Assembly: GCF_000428485.1 (NCBI RefSeq)
Contig: NZ_AUAA01000020.1
Span: forward strand, 1 to 64,000
Direction: 5' to 3'
Source of the DNA: Epilithonimonas tenax DSM 16811
Lineage (GTDB): Bacteria; Bacteroidota; Bacteroidia; Flavobacteriales; Weeksellaceae
DNA: 64,000 nucleotides
Shown here: positions 1-7,716 of the stretch, in pieces
Position numbering within the stretch: the first letter of the stretch is position 1
Layout of the letters: every line of letters begins with the position of its first letter
The notes under the pieces: model-generated
Told to the model about the DNA's origin: nothing
The model's database searches: none
Seen by the model: only the letters and a program-made list of their open reading frames with translations
Position numbers and translations under genes: made by a program

Positions 1-249
1 GATGGAGGTTACAGAGGAGAAGTCATAGAACAGGTAAAAAATAAGTTTGGTTATCTAATAAATGTGGTGATGAGAAACGATGGAAAGAAAAAAGATTTTA
101 AGCCTATTTCCAAAAGATGGATTATTGAGAGAACTTTCGCTTGGTTTGATAATGATAGAAGATTGTGTCGGAATTATGAACTCCTGATGGAAAATTCAGA
201 AAACATGGTCAAATTATCCGCTTTAAAAAATTTATTGAATAAAATTTAA
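1..249 (+). CDS. IS5-family transposase, C-terminal part (5' end outside window)
   Basis: Frame 1 is open from the first base. The translation begins D-G-G-Y-R-G, the usual surroundings of the second catalytic Asp of IS5/IS4-type DDE transposases. About 40 residues later comes W-I-I-E-R-T-F-A-W with the catalytic Glu (residue 43 of the visible part), followed by the R-R-L-x-R-x-Y-E block. An in-frame ATG at 64 exists but would start between the two catalytic residues, so it is not the true start. The visible part is intact; whether the full enzyme is active cannot be judged. The element sits next to the barnase/barstar genes, which fits an accessory locus. Confidence 0.85.
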   Translation, partial: DGGYRGEVIEQVKNKFGYLINVVMRNDGKKKDFKPISKRWIIERTFAWFDNDRRLCRNYELLMENSENMVKLSALKNLLNKI

Positions 250-260
250 ACAGGCTCTTA
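1..260 (+). mobile_element. Right end of an IS5-like insertion sequence
   Basis: The window opens inside a DDE transposase gene whose stop is at 247-249. Directly after it, 245-260 reads TTTAAACAGGCTCTTA, which resembles the terminal inverted repeats (GAGCCTGTTT type) of IS5-group elements. The left end lies outside the window, so the repeat cannot be paired and the element's completeness is unknown. The family call rests on the transposase; the exact IS end is inference. Confidence 0.5.
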
Positions 261-323
261 ATATTTGTTTTTTATTCTTTATAAATCAAGGTTTTCATTA
301 TTTTAGCTTAGAAATTTTTTACA

Positions 324-836
324 ATGAATCCAAAACTGAAAACCCTTTTGTTCTTCCTGGTTGGTGCTTTTGCAGGAATATCGGTAATGTTCCTCATCAC
401 GAATTATAAAATCGAAAAGCGAAATCAATATGCTGAAGAACTTAGAGAAAATCAAAGTCAGAAGAAAACTGATGTTGATTCTGTTACAGAAAAGCCTTCT
501 GAAGGAAATTCAATAGAAGAGTTGACGAATGAAACTAAAGTTATTTCTTACGTCAAATCAAACCATAAACTTCCGGAATACTACATCACAAAGTCTGAAG
601 CTAAAAGCCAAGGTTGGATTGCATCAAAAGGAAATCTCTGTGATGTTCTGCCAGGAAAAGCGATTGGTGGTGACCCATTCAGTAACCGTGAAAAATCTTT
701 GCCAAAAGGCGAACACTATTACGAAGCCGACGTGAATTACAATTGTGGAAACCGTGGTGCGGACCGAATTGTTTTCAATGAAGATGGTGATGTTTGGCTG
801 ACAAAGAACCACTATAAAAGTTTTGAAAAGAAATAA
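324..836 (+). CDS. Barnase-like guanyl-specific ribonuclease, membrane-anchored or secreted
   Basis: A 170-residue protein. Residues 7-27 are a hydrophobic helix, an uncleaved anchor or a signal peptide, followed by a charged linker to about residue 70. The C-terminal 90 residues match Bacillus barnase along their length, including YITKSEA, GNLxDVxPGK, GGDxFSNRE, EADxNY and DRIxF. Catalytic residues are all present: K90 (barnase Lys27), E134 (Glu73), R148 (Arg87) and H163 (His102). The protein should cleave RNA, with export implied by the N-terminus. Two cysteines, C106 and C141, fall at positions equivalent to barnase 43 and 80, which suggests a natural disulfide and an oxidising location. 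A barstar-family inhibitor gene follows 91 bases downstream, the expected immunity partner. Family assignment is firm; the biological role (nutrient RNase, antibacterial toxin or other) is not known. Confidence 0.93.
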   Translation: MNPKLKTLLFFLVGAFAGISVMFLITNYKIEKRNQYAEELRENQSQKKTDVDSVTEKPSEGNSIEELTNETKVISYVKSNHKLPEYYITKSEAKSQGWIASKGNLCDVLPGKAIGGDPFSNREKSLPKGEHYYEADVNYNCGNRGADRIVFNEDGDVWLTKNHYKSFEKK

Positions 837-927
837 AAATAAGATACAAAAATCAAGACCAATTTAAAAGTACAGAAGGCTTCGAGAGCCTCGGACTGAT
901 AACTGTTAATGACCAACAAACAACTAA

Positions 928-1236
928 ATGAAAGAAATATTAATCGATTTTTCAAACATCGGCGATGATGAGGATTTTTACACGGAATTGAAGTCCAAAT
1001 TGGAATTGCCGGAATATTTCGGAGACAATCTGGATGCACTTTCGGATGTGATTTCGGGTAGTTTGGAATTGCCTCTTCACATCGAATTTGTGAATATGAG
1101 CGTGGACCAATTGGAAACTTTTGAAGACCTTTTGACAACGCTGGAAGATGTGGAAGAAGAAGTGGAAGATTTTACCTTCAGTTATTACCTTGAACAATAC
1201 GAAGATGATGAAAATTTAGATGAAAATGAAGAATAA
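928..1236 (+). CDS. Barstar-family ribonuclease inhibitor
   Basis: A 102-residue acidic protein with no signal peptide. Residues 27-44 align with the barnase-binding helix and loop of barstar (LPEY-F-G-x-NLDAL-x-D). Y30, D36 and D40 correspond to barstar Tyr29, Asp35 and Asp39; Asp39 plugs the barnase active site. The barstar Trp38 position is Ser here. The last eleven residues are almost all acidic, a tail absent from Bacillus barstar. It lies directly behind the barnase-like gene in the same direction, so it is the probable cognate cytoplasmic inhibitor. Its last 17 bases overlap the start of the acetyltransferase gene, suggesting coupled translation. Confidence 0.92.
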   Translation: MKEILIDFSNIGDDEDFYTELKSKLELPEYFGDNLDALSDVISGSLELPLHIEFVNMSVDQLETFEDLLTTLEDVEEEVEDFTFSYYLEQYEDDENLDENEE

Positions 1237-1678
1237 TACACGAAAAGCGACGATTGACGATCTTTCCCAATTGGCTCAATTGTTTGATGAATACAGAATG
1301 TTCTATCACAAAACTTCGGATATTTCCGGCGCAGAACAATTCATTTCTGAAAGATTGGAAAGTAAAGATTCTGAGATTTTTGTGGTTGATGAAGAAGGAA
1401 AGTTAGGTGGTTTTGTACAGCTTTATCCATTGTTTTCGTCTACGAGAATGAAACGTTATTGGCTTTTGAATGATCTTTACGTGAATCCCGAATTTCGTGG
1501 AAAAGCTTACTCCAAAGCGTTGATTGATGAAGCGAAACAACTTTGTCGAACATCTAATTCTTGTGGCATGTACCTGGAAACCAGCAAAGAAAATATGATT
1601 GGAAATCGATTATATCCAAGCGCAGGTTTCAAAAAATACGATGAGGTCAATTTCTATGAGTGGGAAGTGGAATCATAA
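1220..1678 (+). CDS. GNAT-family N-acetyltransferase
   Basis: A 152-residue single-domain GNAT protein. The acetyl-CoA binding core is visible as the strand LNDLYVNPEFRGKAYSKALID around residues 83-103, with the R-G-x-A pyrophosphate loop, and the late G-N-R-L-Y-x-x-x-G-F-K segment. These enzymes transfer acetyl from acetyl-CoA to an amine on a small molecule or protein; the substrate cannot be told from sequence. The ATG at 1220 lies inside the end of the barstar gene, and a second in-frame ATG follows at 1226. The overlap makes it the third member of the barnase/barstar transcript, but homologues are common in other contexts, so a functional link is unproven. Confidence 0.88.
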   Translation: MKMKNNTRKATIDDLSQLAQLFDEYRMFYHKTSDISGAEQFISERLESKDSEIFVVDEEGKLGGFVQLYPLFSSTRMKRYWLLNDLYVNPEFRGKAYSKALIDEAKQLCRTSNSCGMYLETSKENMIGNRLYPSAGFKKYDEVNFYEWEVES

Positions 1679-1728
1679 ACGATGAATGATAAATGATAAA
1701 TGATTTCATCAAAATTAAAAAGGCTTCC

Positions 1729-1797
1729 CTTCGTCAAGCTCAGGATAAACTTCGCCTCAGCCTGACAACACTTGTCATCCTGAGGCTCTCGAAGGAC
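1729..1797. repeat. Intergenic palindromic repeat, family E (CTCAGG/CTTCGA type)
   Basis: Contains a near-perfect hairpin, CTCAG-x2-TGACAA pairing with TTGTCA-x2-CTGAG, flanked by outward CTTCG and CGAAGGA arms. Related fragments with CCTGAG and TCGAAGG cores lie at 877-900, 16194-16216, 19983-20006, 23759-23788 and 25892-25913, always between genes. This is a REP-like element family common in Flavobacteria. Confidence 0.7.
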
Positions 1798-1838
1798 ATA
1801 AACAATAAATTCCATCAACCAAAACCATCAAGCCACTT

Positions 1839-2342
1839 ATGACCGATTTTGAAAAATATATCCAGCGCTATCTTGACCTTGTTCCATCAGAAAATTGGAT
1901 TGAGGAATTGAAAATATCACGGAAACAGACATTGGAAATCTATGAATCACTTTCCGAAGAACAAGGAAACTTTGCTTACGCAGAAGGGAAATGGAGTTTG
2001 AAAACACTTTTGCAACATTTGATTGATACGGAAAAAGTCTTTGCTTATCGATCTATGAGATTTTCCAGAAAAGACCAATCTCTGGTTTCAGGTTTTGATG
2101 AAGAAAGCTGGGCGGATAATTCTTACGCTGAAACCCGGACTTTGAAAAGTCTGATCAAAGAGTTCAAAGTGACAAGAAAGCAGTCGTCTATTTTCTTTAA
2201 AACCCTTCCCGCAGAAGCTTTGCAGCTGATTGGAATCGTGAATGGAAATGAGATAAAAGTGGAGACAATTGGGAAATTGACCGTTGGTCACAATCTTCAC
2301 CATTTGAATATTATTAAGGAAAGATATTTGCCGAACATCTAA
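1839..2342 (+). CDS. DinB-family protein
   Basis: A 167-residue all-helical protein of the DinB/YfiT superfamily. The family fold is a four-helix bundle that binds a metal through three His residues. H60 (in LLQHLIDTE) and H151/H154/H155 (in GHNLHHLNII) fit these ligands. Residues W52-S53 after G50-K51 match the usual K-W-S motif. Members are often thiol-dependent S-transferases or damage-inducible proteins; the substrate here is unknown. The gene stands alone, facing the convergent lnt gene across a 62-base hairpin-rich gap. Confidence 0.88.
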   Translation: MTDFEKYIQRYLDLVPSENWIEELKISRKQTLEIYESLSEEQGNFAYAEGKWSLKTLLQHLIDTEKVFAYRSMRFSRKDQSLVSGFDEESWADNSYAETRTLKSLIKEFKVTRKQSSIFFKTLPAEALQLIGIVNGNEIKVETIGKLTVGHNLHHLNIIKERYLPNI

Positions 2343-2343
2343 T

Positions 2344-2397
2344 GTACCAATTTAACAATTCTCTAATTGTTACATTGATAGTTTGTTAAATTGTTAC
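2344..2397. terminator. Hairpin between convergent genes (DinB-like and lnt)
   Basis: GTACCAATTTAACAA at 2344-2358 pairs with TTGTTAAATTGTTAC at 2383-2397 with one mismatch, and a smaller nested hairpin lies inside. It fills the whole gap between two gene ends, so it may end transcription from both sides, though it lacks a long T-run. Confidence 0.45.
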
Positions 2398-2404
2398 ACT
2401 TGAT

Positions 2405-4057
2405 TTACTTCTTCCTCGTCAAATACTTTCTCCCCGGAATAAACAAAAGCAATGCACCAATCACAAACATCGATAATCTGGAAAGGAAATCGCCACTTTT
2501 AGTATAGAAAGTTTCGTGGTCTATCAGGTTCACTTTCGCTATCAAAGCACCTTTTGCACCGTAAGGCAAATCATCCAAAATATCGCCTCGGGAATTGATG
2601 TGAGCACTTGTTCCGCTATTCGCTGCTCTAGCAATTTCCCGTCGGGTTTCTATGGCGCGGAGTTTTGCATAATCAAGCAATTGCTTATGTCCTTGAGAAT
2701 AGCCCCACCAGGAATCGTTTGTTACAATCGTCAGAAGATTGGCACCTTTTTTCACATAATCTGTCACGTATTCGCCGTAAACACTTTCGTAGCAAATAAT
2801 CGGTGCAATGACGGATTTGTTGTAAGGATTTGCGAAGACTTTTCGTTCTTTGGAAACACCGAGTGAACGTGTGGTTCCGCCAAGATTCAGCATCACATCT
2901 CCTAAAATCGGTTTAAAGAAATTGATGTAAGGGAAAATCTCTACGCCGGGAACCAGCATTGCTTTGTGATAGACTTCCGGCTGCTGATTTGGGATGATTT
3001 GAATGGCAGAGTTATATTCATCCACCCAAATGCCTTGTCGGTCAAGATAACTTGCTGTGACGGGCCTTTCCTCATCTTCTCTGTACACATAATAACTGGA
3101 AATGCCGCCTGTAAAAACGGATTTTGGATGTTGATTAAGAAATACTTTTATATTATTGATGAGCAAACTATTATTAAATCCTCGTTCACTGATAGAACCG
3201 GGTCCTGGCAAAGATGTTTCTGGAGAAAGATAAAGGTCGATGTTTTGATTTCCTGCTTTATCTTTTAGAATAGAATTTTCAGTTGCCAGTTTTAAAAGAT
3301 CGCTTTCAATTGTCAAGCTGTCTTTCTGATATTTTTCATTGTAAGGATCCAAAGCCGGCTGGAGCATTGTCACATTCAAAGTTCCGATAGTTTTTGGTGT
3401 GTAATTGTAGTATTTAACCAAAGAAATCAACATTGGTAAAATGATAAATCCTGCCAACATCGATACATTTTTTATCAATGATTTCCTGATTCTTCCCGCT
3501 TCCCAAATTCTAAAAGTATAAAATGCCAAGACATTACAAATCAGAATCCAGAAACTGCCGCCAGTTGCGCCCAAAGTGTCATACCATTGGATAAACTGAT
3601 GGTAGTCTGCGAATGCATTGCCAAGATTAAGCCAAGGCCAAGTGAATTCCCAAACCAAGTGAAGTTTCTCAAAAGTCATCCAAATCACCACGAAAAATAC
3701 CAGCCCGAAATAAGTTCCCTGACTTCTTTTGTAAAGCCGATAAAAGTGGAAAATGATCGACATAAAAAAAGCATTAGTAAGAACCGGGAACAGAACTGCC
3801 AAAAGAGAATTGCTGCCATCAGGAAGTTTGGAATTGTAAAGCCAGCCAGTCGTAACGGTGTTCCAAATGACAAACGTGAGATAAGACAAACCAAATATCG
3901 CTAAACTTTTCCTTTTGATAGTGCTGAATTTCGCAATGTTGTGCTCCATCATCAACAAAGGCACAAATGCAAAAAATATAAAAAACGGAATGCCGTAAGT
4001 TGGCCAAGAAATGGCGAGCAAAACACCGGAAATTAAAGCTAATAGAAGGTTTTTCAT
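2405..4057 (-). CDS. lnt: Apolipoprotein N-acyltransferase
   Basis: A 550-residue inner-membrane enzyme that adds the third acyl chain to the N-terminal Cys of lipoproteins. The N-terminal 200 residues hold about six membrane helices; a carbon-nitrogen hydrolase domain and a final helix follow. The catalytic triad is visible as E280 (in LSPETSLPG), K365 (in HKAMLVPG) and C422 (in IICYESVYGEY), matching E. coli Glu267, Lys335 and Cys387. I start at the ATG ending at 4057; the longer frame to 4072 would use TTG. It is last in the run hemJ-like, gldF, gldG, lnt, separated from gldG by a palindrome. Maturing lipoproteins is relevant here because several gliding proteins are lipoproteins. Confidence 0.95.
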   Translation of the reverse strand: MKNLLLALISGVLLAISWPTYGIPFFIFFAFVPLLMMEHNIAKFSTIKRKSLAIFGLSYLTFVIWNTVTTGWLYNSKLPDGSNSLLAVLFPVLTNAFFMSIIFHFYRLYKRSQGTYFGLVFFVVIWMTFEKLHLVWEFTWPWLNLGNAFADYHQFIQWYDTLGATGGSFWILICNVLAFYTFRIWEAGRIRKSLIKNVSMLAGFIILPMLISLVKYYNYTPKTIGTLNVTMLQPALDPYNEKYQKDSLTIESDLLKLATENSILKDKAGNQNIDLYLSPETSLPGPGSISERGFNNSLLINNIKVFLNQHPKSVFTGGISSYYVYREDEERPVTASYLDRQGIWVDEYNSAIQIIPNQQPEVYHKAMLVPGVEIFPYINFFKPILGDVMLNLGGTTRSLGVSKERKVFANPYNKSVIAPIICYESVYGEYVTDYVKKGANLLTIVTNDSWWGYSQGHKQLLDYAKLRAIETRREIARAANSGTSAHINSRGDILDDLPYGAKGALIAKVNLIDHETFYTKSGDFLSRLSMFVIGALLLFIPGRKYLTRKK

Positions 4058-4108
4058 AATTATTAAATTCAATTATTTTTAATGATTGTAAATTAAATTC
4101 CGTTGTCT

Positions 4109-4162
4109 CCCCAACCCTGAAGGGAGCGAAGCAAAACAATTTATGCCCTTTAGGGTTGAGGG
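4109..4162. repeat. Palindromic element, family D (CCCAACCCT / AGGGTTGAGGG)
   Basis: CCCCAACCCTGAAGGG at 4109-4124 pairs with CCCTTTAGGGTTGAGGG at 4146-4162 across a short loop. It lies between gldG and lnt, both on the minus strand. A half copy, CCCAACCCTAAGGGGCGG, is at 44440-44457. It may act as an RNA hairpin that separates expression of the two genes. Confidence 0.6.
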
Positions 4163-4178
4163 AATAAATTAATTTCGA

Positions 4179-5852
4179 TTATGAGAATCTTTTCTTTCTG
4201 ATAAAATAAAATACAGCACCTAGAAGTCCCAAAATTCCTAAAGGTAAAAGCAGGTTGATCCACTGCCATTTTGATCGTTCGGCGTCCACGCGTTCTCTGT
4301 CCAATAAGCGGATTTCGATCGTTCGGTTGCGGAGTGCCATCATATTGCTGTCATCCAAAAGATAATCCAGAGCATTTCTGAGGAACTGCGCATTGCCATA
4401 ATGTTCTTTTGTAAGCAAATCTTCGCCCAAAGGCAGCGGTTTTCCTTTCCATATCTGGTTTCTGGCAATATCACCATCGGCAATCACCAGCATTTTGTTC
4501 TCCGGGCTTTGTGATTTGAAGCCTGGATAGGCATTTTTTTCACTCCTTGTAGAATAGGCGGAAGTGAATTTGCCTTCCAAGGCAACAGCGAAAATTTTTG
4601 GTGGAGCAGGGCGTTCCATCTCGCCGATGCTGTCTGCACGCACGATCTCAGAAAGTGCCACATAATTCGGAACTGTTTTGCTGATGGTTCTTTCACTAGA
4701 TTCAAAAAGAACTTTCGTTTTGATGTTTGGTCTTCCCAAAGTATCAATAGAAGTCGGGAACTCGAATTTGACAGGATTGATGTTCTTAGTAACAGGATGT
4801 ACACTGAGCGGCGTAGAAGTGTCGGCAATGCCTAAAGGGAAATAAGGCCAGAGAAAACTGCTGTATTGCGGATTTCCAGCCACTTCACCCGATACGATTC
4901 TGATGAGCGCAGACTTTTTCATATCCTTTGTCAAAGCAGGATTGATCCTCAAACCATAATTGAACATAAAATCTGTCAGATTAAGATCCATCGGGTAAGC
5001 CATGATTTTTTTTGCCTGGAAAAGTGTGTCCATCTCAGCATTCACGGCGTCTATCATCCAAAGTGTTTTTCCACCATTCATTATATACTGGTCCAGAATG
5101 ACTTTTTCATTATCGGTAAAAGCCTTTCTTGGTTTGGCGATCACGATAGCATCCATTTGTTTCAGCTTCGGAACATCGGCCAAGGATAGTTCGGTTTTGT
5201 TTTCAGGAATGATTGGGCCAATGTTGTAGTTTTCCATCGCAACATCCATAAAACCACGGAATTCATCGGGACTCAATTCTTGTTGATTGACCAAAAAGCC
5301 AACGTTCTTCGCTGTTTCTTCGGATAATCCTTTGATGGTTGAGGCAAAATTGTATTCCAGATTTTCAATCGATTTACTGAGCTGCGTAGCTGCATCAATT
5401 CCAGATTGCTGTACAATGAGTGGAACTGCTGTTCCGTAGCCATTGTATTTGATTGCGGCGTAAGGAAACATCACGATCTCCGACACTTTGCCGTCTTTCA
5501 TATCTGGAAGTATGGAAGGTTGCATTCCCATTGCTGCCAAAGTATCCTGAGGGATTTTCTCTGCAATTGGGTCGCGGAATTTGTAATCGATCTTTGGATT
5601 GATCTTTCGGAACTCGTCCAGCATAAACTTAGTTTCATTCTGAAGCTGTTTGAAAGAAGCCGGAAAATCGCCATCCAGATAAACTTCGATGGTCATCGGT
5701 TTGCTCACATTTTCCAAAACGCTGATGGTGGAATCCGAAAGTGTATAACGTTTTTCTGCCGTGAGATCGAAACGTTTGTAAACCAGTCCGCTCATCCCGA
5801 TGATCAGAAGAACCGCTATAATGATAAGTGTAATTTTATTTTTTTTATTCAT
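4179..5852 (-). CDS. gldG: Gliding motility-associated ABC transporter substrate-binding protein GldG
   Basis: A 557-residue protein with an N-terminal membrane helix (about residues 7-27), a large periplasmic part of the ABC-type uncharacterised transport family, and a C-terminal helix (about 535-552) followed by basic residues. The opening, with DLTAEKRYTLSDST after the first helix, is characteristic of GldG. With GldF and the ATPase GldA it forms a transporter required for gliding in Flavobacterium johnsoniae, although many non-gliding Bacteroidetes carry it too. GldA is not in this window. It follows gldF on the same strand after a 167-base gap that contains a palindromic repeat. Confidence 0.95.
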   Translation of the reverse strand: MNKKNKITLIIIAVLLIIGMSGLVYKRFDLTAEKRYTLSDSTISVLENVSKPMTIEVYLDGDFPASFKQLQNETKFMLDEFRKINPKIDYKFRDPIAEKIPQDTLAAMGMQPSILPDMKDGKVSEIVMFPYAAIKYNGYGTAVPLIVQQSGIDAATQLSKSIENLEYNFASTIKGLSEETAKNVGFLVNQQELSPDEFRGFMDVAMENYNIGPIIPENKTELSLADVPKLKQMDAIVIAKPRKAFTDNEKVILDQYIMNGGKTLWMIDAVNAEMDTLFQAKKIMAYPMDLNLTDFMFNYGLRINPALTKDMKKSALIRIVSGEVAGNPQYSSFLWPYFPLGIADTSTPLSVHPVTKNINPVKFEFPTSIDTLGRPNIKTKVLFESSERTISKTVPNYVALSEIVRADSIGEMERPAPPKIFAVALEGKFTSAYSTRSEKNAYPGFKSQSPENKMLVIADGDIARNQIWKGKPLPLGEDLLTKEHYGNAQFLRNALDYLLDDSNMMALRNRTIEIRLLDRERVDAERSKWQWINLLLPLGILGLLGAVFYFIRKKRFS

Positions 5853-5914
5853 TGTCTTTTGACGTTCAATGTTTTACTGTTTATGATTGGACTACGTCGA
5901 ACACTTTCCTTAGG

Positions 5915-5960
5915 TTTGGGCAGCTATTTCCGCCTTCCGTTCTCACTCAAGTCGGGCTGC
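5915..5960. repeat. Palindromic element, family B (short copy)
   Basis: Contains TTTGGGCAGC and TTCCGCCTTCC on one side and CAAGTCGGGCTGC on the other, the two arms of the family B element seen complete at 19948-20050 and 37795-37885, here with the middle missing. It is preceded by GACTACGTCGAAC, also found at 25687. It sits between gldF and gldG. Confidence 0.65.
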
Positions 5961-6019
5961 ATTTTCAACGTTCCAATCAGAAGTTTTGAATTTTTTTACT
6001 TCTTTCTTGTCTCTTAATT

Positions 6020-6748
6020 TTACTTCTTTCTCCAGACAAACCAACTTGCCAATCCTAATCCCAAGAAGATCACAAACAGAAAATAAAATACATCTCTCGT
6101 ATCAATCTGTCCTCTCGTGAACGCCAGAAAATGCTGGTAAAATCCAATGTTCTGCAACACGTAATCTGCGCTTCCCAACAATTTGTAACTCGCCAGTTGC
6201 TCTATCCCGAAATAAGAAATGAAACAGATGAAAACGCCCAGAAGATAGGCCGTAATCTGATTGGGTGAAAGTGATGATGCCAAAATCCCAACCGCTGAAA
6301 AAGCAGCAATCAGAATAATCAATCCGATATAACTTCCGAAAGTCATACTGCCGTCGATATTACCTTCCGGAACGCCCAAAACGTAAACCGTGTAATAATA
6401 GACCAAGGATGGCAAGAGACACAAAACACCGACCAGCCAAACAGAAAGGAATTTTCCGCCCACAATCTCAGTAATCTTTACCGGTTGCGAGAAAAGCCAA
6501 AACAAAGTTCCGGATTGCTGCTCCTCTGCCAAAGTTCTCATACTGATTGCCGGAATGATGAACATCAAAAGCCACGGCGAAAGCACGAAAAAACTCTGTA
6601 TCGTTGCGCTTCCGATATCGAAAATATTAAAATCATTCTCGAAGAAGAAAAGGAAAAGTGCCGAGATGATACTGAAAGCTGCGATGATGATCCATGCGCT
6701 CCAGTTTCCGAAGAAATTCCAAAGTTCTTTTTTGAATATTGCAATCAT
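6020..6748 (-). CDS. gldF: Gliding motility-associated ABC transporter permease GldF
   Basis: A 242-residue membrane protein with six predicted helices, beginning MIAIFKKELWNFF and typical of ABC-2 permeases. The motif MRTLAEEQQSGTLFWLFSQPV after the second helix is the conserved ABC-2 cytoplasmic segment. It should form the membrane channel of the GldA-GldF-GldG transporter. It lies 33 bases after the hemJ-like gene and upstream of gldG on the same strand. Confidence 0.95.
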   Translation of the reverse strand: MIAIFKKELWNFFGNWSAWIIIAAFSIISALFLFFFENDFNIFDIGSATIQSFFVLSPWLLMFIIPAISMRTLAEEQQSGTLFWLFSQPVKITEIVGGKFLSVWLVGVLCLLPSLVYYYTVYVLGVPEGNIDGSMTFGSYIGLIILIAAFSAVGILASSLSPNQITAYLLGVFICFISYFGIEQLASYKLLGSADYVLQNIGFYQHFLAFTRGQIDTRDVFYFLFVIFLGLGLASWFVWRKK

Positions 6749-6781
6749 AATGAATGGTTGTCAGTTGTTAGTGGATGGTTT

Positions 6782-7354
6782 TTAATTTTGGTCTTTTTTC
6801 TGGCTTCTTGACTCTTTGTTCTTGTTCACGAGTTTCACGAGGGAAGTGATCAGAATAATGATCCCGAAAAATCCTAAAAGCAGCTGCCACCCATATTCTA
6901 TAACGTTATATTTTAGGATGACTGTGAAAACGACTGCAAATAATATAAAGGTGGCAATCTCGTTGAACTGACGCAGCTTGATATTGCTTGTCGGTAAAAC
7001 AGCACCGTTTAGTTTTTTGATTTCCTTTACTTTTTTCCAGCACCAGAAATGATAGATTCCTAATCCAAGTAAAAAGGTGAGTTTCAAATGGAACCAAGGC
7101 GTTTTCATCAATCCGGAATTTAGCAAAATCATAGTGATGCCGCTAGTCAGCATGATGATTCCGGCAGGAACGGTAATGATGTTCCAAAGCCTGACTGCCA
7201 TAAAAATGTATTGATTTCTGAGGATCTGCTGCTTTACTTCATCAAACTCGTCTGTGTCTTTGTAGTACACAAAAAGTCTGATCAAATAGAAAACCCCGGC
7301 AAAGTAACTTACCATAAAAATAATGTGAATCGCTTTGATAACGGAATACAGCAT
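6782..7354 (-). CDS. HemJ/CopD-like membrane protein, probable protoporphyrinogen IX oxidase
   Basis: A 190-residue protein with four or five membrane helices. The N-terminus has the HemJ-type pattern K-A-I-H-I-I-x-M-V-S-Y-F-A-G-x-F-Y-L-I-R-L-F-V-Y, with His10 as the expected heme or substrate ligand, and a later W-F-H-L-K-L-T-F motif around residue 87. HemJ (UPF0093) oxidises protoporphyrinogen IX in bacteria lacking HemG or HemY. Bacteroidetes also carry related CopD-family proteins, so the enzyme activity is inferred. The hydrophilic tail is unusually long (about 20 residues). The gene starts the gldF-gldG-lnt run and has a promoter-like element 13 bases upstream. Confidence 0.75.
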   Translation of the reverse strand: MLYSVIKAIHIIFMVSYFAGVFYLIRLFVYYKDTDEFDEVKQQILRNQYIFMAVRLWNIITVPAGIIMLTSGITMILLNSGLMKTPWFHLKLTFLLGLGIYHFWCWKKVKEIKKLNGAVLPTSNIKLRQFNEIATFILFAVVFTVILKYNVIEYGWQLLLGFFGIIILITSLVKLVNKNKESRSQKKDQN

Positions 7355-7367
7355 TAGAATTTTTTTG

Positions 7368-7375
7368 CAAAGATA
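7368..7375 (-). promoter_or_regulatory. -7 promoter element for the hemJ-like gene
   Basis: On the minus strand this reads TATCTTTG, a full match to the Bacteroidetes -7 consensus TAnnTTTG, 13 bases before the ATG. No clear -33 TTTG is seen. Confidence 0.5.
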
Positions 7376-7716
7376 CTTTTTATTGGTAGAAGATAAAATA
7401 CGAAAAAAATAATTGAAGCTTAGAAATTAAATATATAAAATAAGGAAAACTGAAAAGAAACTTTTGATGTAAAAATAATTAGCGCGGTAAAGCTTTAAGA
7501 ACAAATTTTAAATAACCAGATTGGGTTTGTGGCTGTCTTTTTTTTGAATTAAAATCCAATTTGGATGATTTTTTTAAAATATTTTTCTTTTTTTTAAGGA
7601 TTTAAATTGTTTTTTCGATGGTGTTTTAATTATTATAAAATAGTTAAAATTGTATTTTTGAGATCAATTTTGAAAAAAAAATGCTTTTTTTGTGCAATAA
7701 ATTTAATGATAAGATT
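7376..7716. other. AT-rich intergenic region between divergent genes
   Basis: About 340 bases with long T and A tracts and no open frame that looks coding. On the plus strand TATTTTTG at 7653-7660 matches the TAnnTTTG element and could serve the metalloprotease. An ATG at 7681 is in frame with the protease but precedes its signal peptide, so I treat 7681-7716 as leader. Confidence 0.5.

Noticed and set aside
5406-6017. A 203-codon plus-strand frame opposite gldG running through the family B repeat
   Set aside because: Composition is antisense-like and it spans both a real gene and a repeat.
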